Source of the DNA: CAIURC01 sp043777315
Lineage (GTDB): Bacteria > Verrucomicrobiota > Verrucomicrobiia > Chthoniobacterales > Chthoniobacteraceae
Direction: 5' to 3'
Assembly: GCA_043777315.1 (NCBI GenBank)
Contig: JAYVPW010000036.1
Coordinates: forward strand, 1 to 34,250
Length of the DNA: 34,250 nucleotides
In this document: positions 28,101 through 34,250 of the stretch, piece by piece
Layout of the letters: each line of letters starts with the position of its first letter
How positions within the stretch are numbered: position 1 is the first letter of the stretch
The notes under the pieces: model-generated
What the model saw: only the letters and a program-made list of their open reading frames with translations
The model's database searches: none
Told to the model about the DNA's origin: nothing
Program-made: the position numbers and the translations under genes

Positions 28101-30819
28101 CTTCGATCCCGCGCTCGGCGTCGGTCACGCGCTTGCCGATGCGGCTCGCGACGACTTCGACGCCGTTGACTTTCAGCTTCATCGCCGCGCCTGCGCGGCC
28201 CTGCACGCGCACGGTTGCCTGCGCCATCGGCAGCGTGTCCCCGTCGCGGAGATCGAGGAAAATCGGGCCGGTGGGCTGGGCACGATTGGCGGTTGCAGCG
28301 GGGGCAGAAACGGCGACCGCCATTTCCAGCGGCACCGCCGGGACGAGTGCTTCATTGCTCGGGATGTTGTCAAAAAGTGTGAGGTCGATCTCGCCCGGAT
28401 CGCTTGGACTCCCCGGCAGCAAAGGCTCGAACGCCGGCGTGGTGTCGGTGCGCTCGGCGGTCCGATTCCCGGGTAGCGCACGCGTCTCGCGTGCTGGTTC
28501 CGGCGTCCCGCCGGAACGAACTTGTTCTGCCGTCGCGGTTGGAGGGACGTTCCCCAAATTTGAGGACGCATCGAAAGTCCGCGAAGGCGGGACGCCTTCG
28601 CCAGCACGCGGGACGCGTGCGCTACCCGGGAGGGGAAACGCTGCGCTCGGGGTCGGCGGGACGCCTTGAATCGGAGCCGGAGCCGCCGGGCGGCGGTCGC
28701 CCATTTCGTAGTCGGGCGTGGGGTCCTGGAAGAGCGGTTGGGTGAAGGAGCGCGGGTTCGCGGAGCCGGTGCCGAAATTGAAACGCTGGTCGCCGAGGAT
28801 CAGGCTGCCCGCGCCTTCGCTGCGGACATCCTGCGTCGGCTGGACCGCGACGCCGGGGACGATCACGCCGCTGGCGGGCTGCGAGCGTCGGTCGGCGTTG
28901 ACGCCGTAAAGTGGCTGGCCGTCACGCGTGAGGTCGGCTTTCAAATTGCGCGACGACTCACTCGCGATCTTGTCGGCGGCGGCTTTCAGCTTCGCAATTT
29001 GCGCGAGGATTTCGGGCGTCGCATTGCCGACGGCGAAGTTCGCCTTGTGCATCTCGGAGTTTTTGAGATCGACGAAACGCGTGCCCGCCGTGCCCGCATT
29101 TCGCGTGTCGAGGACTTCGAGTTCCGCGCCTTTTGGCAGCGTGATTTTGTCGAGCTTCAGGATGTGGGTGCGCGGATTGACGCCGTAGAAACTGTATTTC
29201 CCGTCGCCGTCCGAGATGACGTAGCTGCCGTCCTCGATGAAGAGCCGCACGCCGGGAATCCCGGGCTCGCCGGCGTCCTGAACGCGGTTGTGATTTTTGT
29301 CCAAGAACACTTTCCCGATGATCACGCCGCGGGTGGTGAAGACGCCTTCCTGGAGCTGGACCTGCGCGGTGGCGATATTGCTCTTCGTCCGCGGAGCAGC
29401 CTGGTTGCTGGCTTGCGCGCGATTGATGCCGTCGCCCTGCGCCGCGTCCGCTCCGATGCGGGTGCGATAATTTACGGTCACGAGCTGATCTTTCGCGACA
29501 AGGCCGAGGCTGAATTTGATGCGCGGACCGGACGAGCCAGAAGCGCTGCGGAGCTTGTCGCGACCGTTCAGCAGCGCGGAGTTTTGCTCGAATGCGAAGC
29601 CGTGCGGGAGTTCATCGTCGAGCACCACGTCGGTCAAATCGTGACCGCTGACGTTTTTGATTCGAACGGTGTAATCGACGAAATCGCCGATCTCCGCGAA
29701 CTGCCGCGAAGCGAGTTTTTGCACGAAAATGCCCGCGGCTTGATCCGCGACGCGATCTACGGGGATGTCGAAAACGAAGTCACCGGCGAGGGTGTCGAGC
29801 GTGAAGGTGAGGTCGTAGGAAGCGTTGCGATCGACGTTGCGGCCCTTCGGTAAATCGGCTCCGACGACCTTCGACGGCGCGTCCCATCCGGGCGGCGGGA
29901 GGACCTCGAGACGGTAGCTGCCGGGCGGGATGACAGGGAAGGAGTATCGCCCGTCGGAGGCCGTCAGCACTTGATTCGAGGCCGGTGAGCCGTCGTGATT
30001 GAAGACGCGCGCATTGGTTCCGCTGGAGGCGTCGATGAGGGTGACGCGGGCTCCGGCGATGGGCGCGTTGGTCTTGCTGTCGAAGACGATTCCGAACGGA
30101 TCGACCGGGCGCGTCGGCGCGAGGCTGACGGTGTTTGAAGAGGTGACCGAGGGCGGAACGCCGGGCGCTTCGACCGCGAAGAATTGGGCCGTGTTGACGA
30201 TTGCGCCATTGGCGTTGGGCTTGATCAAAACGACGAAGCTCAGCGTCTGCGCGGCGGGCGCAAGCGGGTTGGTCGGAGCCACGGCGAGAGCGACGGCATC
30301 GACGGTTTTGAGGTCGCCGGGCGCGCTGGTGGCGTAGGTTTGCAGCGGGTCGCCGCTGCGATGGTAGAGTTGAAATCCCGCGCTCGAGCCGTTGCCGAAA
30401 CGCGCGAATTGCGTCTGCGCGGGAATGGCATCGCGCAGCACGACGAGGGTCTGCGCCACACCATCGACGATCGTTTCCACACCCGTGCCGGAAGCCGGGT
30501 CGGAACCCGTCGCTTTCACGACGAAGGTGACCTCTTCGCCGGTCTTCGGCGCCATGTTCGATGCGGTCTTGAGCAGCTTCACCGCAGGCGCGGGCGACTG
30601 CCGCAGCGCTCGCACCGGAGCCGAGACGAGGGTCACGGCGATGTTCTGTTTGTTGACGTAACTGGCCCTCGCGATGTTGACGATTTCCGACGGCGCCGCC
30701 GCCGCGCGGGCGGTGCCGGCGAGGCTGCCGAGTGCCAAAAACAGGCACGCGAACAGACCCGCCGGACGCCGCGCGGACGACCGGATTTTGACGCAGAAAT
30801 CGTGTGCTCGTGAAATCAC
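25180..30819 (-). CDS. Outer-membrane protein joining DUF11/SdrD/Ig-like domains to a C-terminal beta-barrel
   Basis: The 1879-residue protein starts at a GTG (30817-30819) and has a signal peptide to about residue 40 (GLFACLFLALGSLAGTARA). In order: a DUF11-like region (about 60-230), a Cna-B-like domain (about 236-320, FGIVFDSKTNAPIAGARVTL), a DUF11 domain (about 365-475), an SdrD-like domain (about 495-560, VFLDKNHNRVQDAGEPGIPG), a low-complexity linker with a palindromic insertion (about 730-784), an Ig-like domain (about 850-945), a bacterial Ig-like/invasin-type domain (about 950-1050, ADGHTPAHIIVELLDAHG), and from about 1075 a long region of alternating beta-strands (YLLYGDF, FELRHQGEG, many aromatic strand ends) finishing FYLALRFKFDEELW, typical of an outer-membrane barrel. 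The last residues are basic (QRKRKENR). I infer surface display of the domains by the barrel, but whether they face outward is unknown. Confidence 0.85.
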   Translation of the reverse strand: MISRAHDFCVKIRSSARRPAGLFACLFLALGSLAGTARAAAAPSEIVNIARASYVNKQNIAVTLVSAPVRALRQSPAPAVKLLKTASNMAPKTGEEVTFVVKATGSDPASGTGVETIVDGVAQTLVVLRDAIPAQTQFARFGNGSSAGFQLYHRSGDPLQTYATSAPGDLKTVDAVALAVAPTNPLAPAAQTLSFVVLIKPNANGAIVNTAQFFAVEAPGVPPSVTSSNTVSLAPTRPVDPFGIVFDSKTNAPIAGARVTLIDASSGTNARVFNHDGSPASNQVLTASDGRYSFPVIPPGSYRLEVLPPPGWDAPSKVVGADLPKGRNVDRNASYDLTFTLDTLAGDFVFDIPVDRVADQAAGIFVQKLASRQFAEIGDFVDYTVRIKNVSGHDLTDVVLDDELPHGFAFEQNSALLNGRDKLRSASGSSGPRIKFSLGLVAKDQLVTVNYRTRIGADAAQGDGINRAQASNQAAPRTKSNIATAQVQLQEGVFTTRGVIIGKVFLDKNHNRVQDAGEPGIPGVRLFIEDGSYVISDGDGKYSFYGVNPRTHILKLDKITLPKGAELEVLDTRNAGTAGTRFVDLKNSEMHKANFAVGNATPEILAQIAKLKAAADKIASESSRNLKADLTRDGQPLYGVNADRRSQPASGVIVPGVAVQPTQDVRSEGAGSLILGDQRFNFGTGSANPRSFTQPLFQDPTPDYEMGDRRPAAPAPIQGVPPTPSAAFPLPGSARVPRAGEGVPPSRTFDASSNLGNVPPTATAEQVRSGGTPEPARETRALPGNRTAERTDTTPAFEPLLPGSPSDPGEIDLTLFDNIPSNEALVPAVPLEMAVAVSAPAATANRAQPTGPIFLDLRDGDTLPMAQATVRVQGRAGAAMKLKVNGVEVVASRIGKRVTDAERGIEALEFIGVALVPGSNELEIAQVDSFGNSRGSERIHVIAPDKLGGIKLTLPAHDQAADGHTPAHIIVELLDAHGVRVTARTELTLEATLGAWNVRDLNEAAPGIQTFIEGGRAEFDVLAPVEPGDCKLRVSSGVMRTERKLAFLPDLRPMLAAGLVEGRVNLTHFNAGRMTKVTKRDTFEQELNELSIGGDDRNASARAAFFLKGKIKGDYLLTAAYDSEREVKERLFRDIQPDEFYPVYGDSSVKGFEAQSSGPLYIRIDKKRSYLLYGDFVTQAPGDFRQLGTYNRSLTGVREHYENSRVSGSAWASFDSTKQIIEELPANGTSGPYFFNVRKSSGLANSEKVEILVRARNNPGLIVKTETRTRFSDYEFEPFTGRILFKAPVPSLDADLNQISIRVTYEADQGGPKFWTYGADGQVKITSKFEVGGSFAREENPLGTFGLYSANAVYELGKRTFLIGEFAHTEDQILGSGNAYRFELRHQGEGTAARIFWGRAEAGFHNPGSVLTSGRTEGGAQIAVRLGKNTRLLIEGVDTESAEGGKRLGGAVAVEQSFKHDVRVEVGGRYSTETGTPASASTALSPNATPNVVRSARVKLSAPVPFTEQRARVFGEYEQDVFDADKRMAAIGGEYQVDPKTRLYARHELISSLGGPFEINSVQRQNSTVVGVESTYAKDAQLFNEYRARNGISGRENEAAIGLRNTWPLAPGLRALTSFERVAPLTGSKNVALESTAVTGALEYTANPDWKGTARLELRKSDTTDSLLNTLGVAYKINRDWTALGKTILYVADNKAPGAGDQTQARIQAGAAWRPTENDRWNGLGKYEFKTEDDGTKADFNVARKVHIVSLDANFQPTPDFTMSGHYAAKLVFEDSNNRSTTTSAHLVAVRAIYDLSKRWDIGINSSALADSAGGLRYGIGPEIGFTLMDNLRVGIGYNFIGFEDRDLSEEQYTQQGFYLALRFKFDEELWQRKRKENR
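25181..25194 (-). promoter_or_regulatory. ATGA translational coupling site with Shine-Dalgarno (beta-barrel gene to DUF11 gene)
   Basis: AAGGAG (25189-25194 on the minus strand) lies in the last codons of the upstream gene, five bases before an ATG that overlaps its TGA stop. It decides the start of the downstream gene. Confidence 0.85.
28468..28630. repeat. REP-like palindromic element inserted in frame in the beta-barrel gene
   Basis: The 163-bp element has 30-bp terminal inverted arms (28468-28497 and 28601-28630, 29 of 30 positions matching). It holds four hairpins with 3-base loops: GCACGCG-TCT-CGCGTGC (28478-28494), GTTCCGGCG-TCC-CGCCGGAAC (28497-28517), GCGAAGGCG-GGA-CGCCTTCGC (28581-28601) and GCACGCG-GGA-CGCGTGC (28604-28620). 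All share the core GCGTCYCGC or its complement. It is read through as protein (SARVPRAGEGVPPSRTF, later RSGGTPEPARETRALPG) in a flexible linker. Confidence 0.9.
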
Positions 30820-30837
30820 GCGAGGAGCGGAAGCGCT

Positions 30838-30872
30838 GCCGCGGCGGCCTGAAACTCAGGTCCGCCGCGGCG
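30838..30872 (-). other. Strong intercistronic hairpin between two surface-protein genes
   Basis: GCCGCGGCGG plus CCTGA pairs with TCAGG plus CCGCCGCGGC (15 bp, one bulged base, loop AAC). It sits in the 66-bp gap between the 873-residue and 1879-residue genes. No T-run follows on the minus strand, so it is not a classic terminator. It may stabilise the upstream mRNA or reduce read-through. Confidence 0.75.
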
Positions 30873-30885
30873 TTGCTGGGGGAGA

Positions 30886-33507
30886 TTACTGAGTGATGAC
30901 GACGCCGAACGTGATGACCGCGGACTCGGCCGGGTTCAGCGTGCCGACGTTGAACTGGAGCGCGCCGCCCGCGCCGTTCGCAGGCACCGTGACGACGCTC
31001 GGGGCCGAGCCGCCGGTGACCGTCGCCGGGCCGGTGGTCGTGTAGATCGTGAACGCGGGCGTGCTGTCGAAGACCTGGATGGCGGTCGCCGGGGCAGTGC
31101 CTTTATTCGTCACGGTGATGCGGTAGCGGAGCGCTTTTCCGGGCACTGCGCCGCTGCTGATCTGGCCGGACGTGTAGGGCAGAACCGGGTTGCCGGTCGG
31201 TGCGCCGACTGCGCCCGAGTCGAGCGCCTGTTCCTTGACCAGGGCCACATCGCCGTTGATGACCGTCGAGGTGTCGGTCGCGGTGACGACCGGCGGGACG
31301 GTCGTGATATACGTGCCGTTGGTGGTCGTCGCGCTGAGGGTCGTCGCGTCCTGGCTGTTGATCGCGGCTCCGGGAGGCGCGGTCACTTTCACGAGCAACG
31401 TGACGCTCTCATTCGGCGCGAGGCCGGCGGCGCCGTTGCTGACGAACGTGGTGTCCGTGACGATCGGATCGGTGGCGTCGATGATGCCGTTTCCGTTTGC
31501 ATCGAAGTAAACCACGCTGCTCCAGCCCGCAGCGTTGTTCGCCGTGGTGAGCGCGATGCTGCTGCCGGTGCCCGCGCCTTCGACCACGTTGCCGTTGTTC
31601 ACGAGGGTGTGGGTGTAAACGATCGAGCCGTTCGGGGCGACCTGGCCGCTGTTGTTCGGCGAGAGGCCGAGCGAGCGGACGGCGTTCACCGTGACCGCAT
31701 CGTGGAGGCGATCGGTCGCGCCGGAGGTCGGAGATTGCGCGCGGAAAAACAGGTCGGTGGTGACGACCGTCTGTCCCGCGGGAACGACCACATCGGCGAA
31801 GACCTGCTTGTTCGCGCCGGCGATGATGACGCCGGTGTTGGTGATGATCGCGTTGCTCGCATCGCGGAAGACGACGGACCAGCCGGCGGGCAGCGTGAGC
31901 CCCGCGAAAGTCGAGTCGGTGCTCGCCGCGAGGTTGAACGTGTCCGTGATGGCGCTCGTGTTATTCACGAAAAGCGTGAAGCGCGTGGTCGAGCCGGGGT
32001 TCGTCGTGTTGGTCACGACCGCGCCGACTTCCGGGCCCGCGCCGATGCCGAGTCCGCCGGGAAGCGCGGCGTTGGCGGTCAAGTCCACGGTGTTCGCAGT
32101 GACCGATGTGAGGATGTCGTTGCCGGGGTCGGAGGTCGCCGGATTCGTGATCGAAGTGCCGGTGACGACGGCCGTGTAATTCACATTCGTGCCGGACGCG
32201 GACGGCGGCAGGATGGCTTTCACGACGAGATTGAACGTCCCGCCGGTGAGCATATTTCCGGTGTCGGGAATGCCGTCGTTATTCGTGTCCACGAGCGGTG
32301 TGTTCGCGTCGGGCTTGAAGAACTGGAACGTCGTGCCGGCCGGGAACGAGGTGTTCGCGATCGTGATGTTGAAGCGATCCGTGCCGTTGCCCGTATTCGT
32401 CACGAGGTTCGTGAAGACCGCGGTGCCGCCTTGCGTGGCGGTCGCGACGGTCGCGTCGCCGACGGTGACGCCGGTGCTTTGCACGACCGTGAAGTTGACC
32501 GTGTTCGTCGGAACCGGACCGACGGGTGTGCCCGTGCCGGGATCGTAGGTGTAGTTCGCGGTGTTCTGAATCGTGCCCGCGGCCTGCGCTGCGGCGATGT
32601 TGATCTGGAACGAAACCGTGCGGGTTTCTCCAGGAAGAATCCGGGCGACGACGGCGGTCGCGCGGCCCGCGACGGTAATGCCGAAATCATACGCGATCGT
32701 GTCGGGCGCGGTGCCTTGCGTGCCGTCGTTCGCATCGGTGAGCGGCGTGTTGCCGGTCACGCTCCAGCGACCGCTCGCGGCGACGTAGGTCATGCCCGCG
32801 GGGATCACGTCGGTGATCGTCGCATTGGTCGCGGTGGTGTTGCCGGTGTTCGTATAGGTCAGCGTGAAGGTGTGCGGTCCGCTGCCGGGTCCGCCGGAGC
32901 TGGAGCTCACCGATTTCGTCACGCTCACGACCGCGTTGTTCGTGACGGTCGTGGTGTCCGTATTCGTCTGCTGCGCGGCCGGTGTGCCGGTCGCGGTGCC
33001 GATCGCGGTGACGCTGATCACCGCGGTCTGCGTGGTCAGCGCGGAGCCGGGGACGATCCCGACGGCGACGAATTTATACGTCGCGCCGCCGATGACCGGG
33101 CCGGTCGTCGTGATCGGCGTGGCGTTGTCCGGCAGGCCGTCGCCATTCGCATCCGCGAAGAGCGCGAGGTTGGTGAGATCGAAGTTGTCGCCGGCCGCGT
33201 TGTTCGTCGCGCCGATGGTGAAGGTGTCCGTCCCGTTGCCCGTGTTGACGATCGTGTGCGGGTAATAAACCTGCCCGCCGGGTGCCGCGAATTTCGACTG
33301 ATCGGCCGTCAGCGCGAAGCTGGAGACCTGCTGCACGACGGTCACGACCGTGTTGGAAGTGGTCGTCCGCGAGGTGTTCGTCGCGTCCGTATAGGTCGCG
33401 GTCGCGGAGTTGCCGATTTGCGTATTGGCCGGCGGTGCGACGGCGTAGGCGATCGCGGAAAGCGCGCAGAGCGCGGCCGCGGTTCGGAGCAGGAGTTTGG
33501 ATTTCAT
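30886..33507 (-). CDS. Secreted DUF11-repeat protein
   Basis: The 873-residue protein has a signal peptide (MKSKLLLRTAAALCALSAIAYA) and then repeated DUF11-type beta-sandwich modules with the family phrases NTGNGTDTFTIG, TYTNTGNTTATNATITDVIP and VNNGNVVEGAG. Several DxNGDG-like loops (FADANGDGLPDN, DTNNDGIPDTG, FDANGNGIIDATDP) may bind calcium. Composition is very rich in Thr, Ala, Asn and Val with almost no Cys, as in extracellular fibrous proteins. The last module (KALRYRITVTNKGTAPATAI to ITFGVVITQ) is homologous to the last module of the 1172-residue protein, and both chains end on the same strand. The ATG at 33505-33507 lies 32 bases after the stop of the 176-residue gene; no Shine-Dalgarno is obvious. 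Function unknown. Confidence 0.88.
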   Translation of the reverse strand: MKSKLLLRTAAALCALSAIAYAVAPPANTQIGNSATATYTDATNTSRTTTSNTVVTVVQQVSSFALTADQSKFAAPGGQVYYPHTIVNTGNGTDTFTIGATNNAAGDNFDLTNLALFADANGDGLPDNATPITTTGPVIGGATYKFVAVGIVPGSALTTQTAVISVTAIGTATGTPAAQQTNTDTTTVTNNAVVSVTKSVSSSSGGPGSGPHTFTLTYTNTGNTTATNATITDVIPAGMTYVAASGRWSVTGNTPLTDANDGTQGTAPDTIAYDFGITVAGRATAVVARILPGETRTVSFQINIAAAQAAGTIQNTANYTYDPGTGTPVGPVPTNTVNFTVVQSTGVTVGDATVATATQGGTAVFTNLVTNTGNGTDRFNITIANTSFPAGTTFQFFKPDANTPLVDTNNDGIPDTGNMLTGGTFNLVVKAILPPSASGTNVNYTAVVTGTSITNPATSDPGNDILTSVTANTVDLTANAALPGGLGIGAGPEVGAVVTNTTNPGSTTRFTLFVNNTSAITDTFNLAASTDSTFAGLTLPAGWSVVFRDASNAIITNTGVIIAGANKQVFADVVVPAGQTVVTTDLFFRAQSPTSGATDRLHDAVTVNAVRSLGLSPNNSGQVAPNGSIVYTHTLVNNGNVVEGAGTGSSIALTTANNAAGWSSVVYFDANGNGIIDATDPIVTDTTFVSNGAAGLAPNESVTLLVKVTAPPGAAINSQDATTLSATTTNGTYITTVPPVVTATDTSTVINGDVALVKEQALDSGAVGAPTGNPVLPYTSGQISSGAVPGKALRYRITVTNKGTAPATAIQVFDSTPAFTIYTTTGPATVTGGSAPSVVTVPANGAGGALQFNVGTLNPAESAVITFGVVITQ

Positions 33508-33539
33508 TGGGTGGTTGGCGTTGGGATGCGGTGTCGGGG

Positions 33540-34070
33540 TTACTTGGCGTGGTTGTTGGTTTGGGGAATGGATTGATTGGTGAGCACTTTCGCGCGGGCG
33601 CTGACGGTGAATTTTTCGCCCGCCGCGAGCTGCGGCGCGGACCAGCGGAGCGCGCGAATTTCACGAGCGGGCACGGGCTCGTTCGTCTTCTTGCCGTCCG
33701 CTCCGGCGACCTCGCGGGTCAGCGGCAGCGGGGCGAAAATCTTGCCGTCGAGGCTCGCCTGCGCGCCCGCGGGCTTCGCGCTTTCGAGCAGAAGTTCGAG
33801 CCCGTCCGGGATCGGCAGCGTCGCCTGCAAATTTGAGACGGCGGCTTTCGTGTCGTTGCGATAGTTGGCCTCGTATTGCAGCACGTCGCCGGGCTTCGCT
33901 TTTTCAGCGGACTCCATTTTTTCCGCGCCCGCGGACGCGACGACTTTGTGCGCGGTGAGCTCGACGACGACGTCGTCCTTCGCGAAAGCCGGGGTGCTGA
34001 GAGCGGACGCCGCAGCGATGAGAAGCACGGTGGCGAAGTTGCGAAGGAATCGGGGTAATCTGGAGTTCAT
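33540..34070 (-). CDS. Small secreted DUF11-like protein, first gene of the surface operon
   Basis: The 176-residue product has a signal peptide (about 1-30, FATVLLIAAASALSTPAFA) and a single DUF11-like module: VELTAHKVVASAGAEKMESA, KAKPGDVLQYEANYRNDTKA, LPIPDGLELLLESAKP and a final LAAGEKFTVSARAKV strand. It looks like a miniature of the larger downstream proteins and may be a subunit or periplasmic partner. The ATG at 34068-34070 starts the signal peptide; upstream there is no gene on the same strand within the window, so the operon promoter should lie at 34071-34185, but no convincing promoter boxes are seen. It ends 32 bases before the 873-residue gene. Confidence 0.85.
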   Translation of the reverse strand: MNSRLPRFLRNFATVLLIAAASALSTPAFAKDDVVVELTAHKVVASAGAEKMESAEKAKPGDVLQYEANYRNDTKAAVSNLQATLPIPDGLELLLESAKPAGAQASLDGKIFAPLPLTREVAGADGKKTNEPVPAREIRALRWSAPQLAAGEKFTVSARAKVLTNQSIPQTNNHAK

Positions 34071-34185
34071 GTCTGGGTAATTAGGTAGATGGAAAGTCGA
34101 GCCCCCCGCTAAGCATTACCCGTGCCCGAGCGCTCCATTTCGCGAACGTGAGAGGCCGCTGAGACGCGAGCGCGTGCCCCTTCCG

Positions 34186-34250
34186 GTCATCCTGAGCGAA
34201 GCGACAGCGCAGTCGAAGGACCTCTTACTTCTCCCCCGTGCGCGTCCGAA
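34186..34250. repeat. Dispersed long palindrome, copy 4, cut by the window end
   Basis: GTCATCCTGAGCGAAGCG followed by GTCGAAGGACCTCTTACTTC, the same left arm as the copies at 8640, 20204 and 21463. The right arm would lie beyond the window. Confidence 0.85.

Noticed and set aside
25102..28476. A 1124-codon open frame on the plus strand
   Set aside because: It is antisense to the 1879-residue beta-barrel gene and the start of the 1172-residue gene, has Arg/Asp/Val-rich composition typical of the complementary frame of high-GC genes, and shows no family motif or ribosome binding site.
30838..30872. Rho-independent terminator
   Set aside because: The stem is strong but no T-run follows on the minus strand, and the flanking genes look like one operon, so it is listed as an intercistronic hairpin only.
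31609..33576. A 655-codon open frame on the plus strand
   Set aside because: Antisense to the 873-residue DUF11 gene; extremely Arg/Gly/Val-rich with no domain, so a shadow of the real gene.

Overview
The window looks like a chromosome segment of a high-GC Gram-negative bacterium of the PVC group, most likely Verrucomicrobiota. The reasons are a gene pair of the planctomycete cytochrome C/DUF1549/DUF1553 and DUF1501 families, a DUF1080 secreted protein, abundant palindromic short-tandem repeats, and mostly Gram-negative secreted or outer-membrane proteins. The assignment is inference from gene families; no rRNA or tRNA was seen. Almost every gene is on the minus strand. Only a small orphan helical protein (17779-18030) and the DUF1080 gene (20575-21348) are on the plus strand.

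Layout, left to right. 1-636 is an insertion-sequence graveyard: the N-terminus of an IS630-like transposase runs off the edge, next to a shattered IS5-family transposase that contains a small REP-like insertion. 637-5102 holds the DUF1501 and cytochrome C/DUF1553 pair, with visibly lower GC than the rest. 5259-8568 is lspA and ileS, a classic pair. 8863-12047 holds a secreted SGNH esterase, an acyltransferase-3 membrane protein and a class V aminotransferase. 12151-17714 is uvrA followed, through an ATGA overlap, by a large secreted TPR protein. 17779-20129 holds a stand-alone histidine-kinase-like dimerisation helix pair, an FMN-binding membrane protein, a broken gene with a golvesin/CBM-like C-terminus, and a periplasmic rhodanese. 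20575-21348 is the DUF1080 protein with a strong terminator. 21665-34070 is one four-gene minus-strand block: a small secreted DUF11-like protein, an 873-residue DUF11 protein, a 1879-residue protein that joins DUF11/SdrD-like/Ig-like domains to a C-terminal beta-barrel, and a 1172-residue DUF11/SdrD-like protein translationally coupled to it. I read this block as a cell-surface system; its function is unknown.

The most unusual part is the repeat biology. Several palindromic elements are built from 7-bp (or 10-bp) tandem units. Two copies of one family (unit GAACGTC) lie in the reading frame just after the start codons of two unrelated secreted proteins, and both starts are ATGA overlaps with a good Shine-Dalgarno sequence. 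A third heptad array sits in the interdomain part of UvrA. A separate REP-like family, whose hairpins share the core GCGTCYCGC, occurs once inside the reading frame of the 1879-residue protein and once as a 117-bp insertion with a 5-bp target duplication inside another dispersed palindromic repeat. A fourth family (about 120-140 bp, arm ends GTCATCCTGAG) occurs four times between genes.
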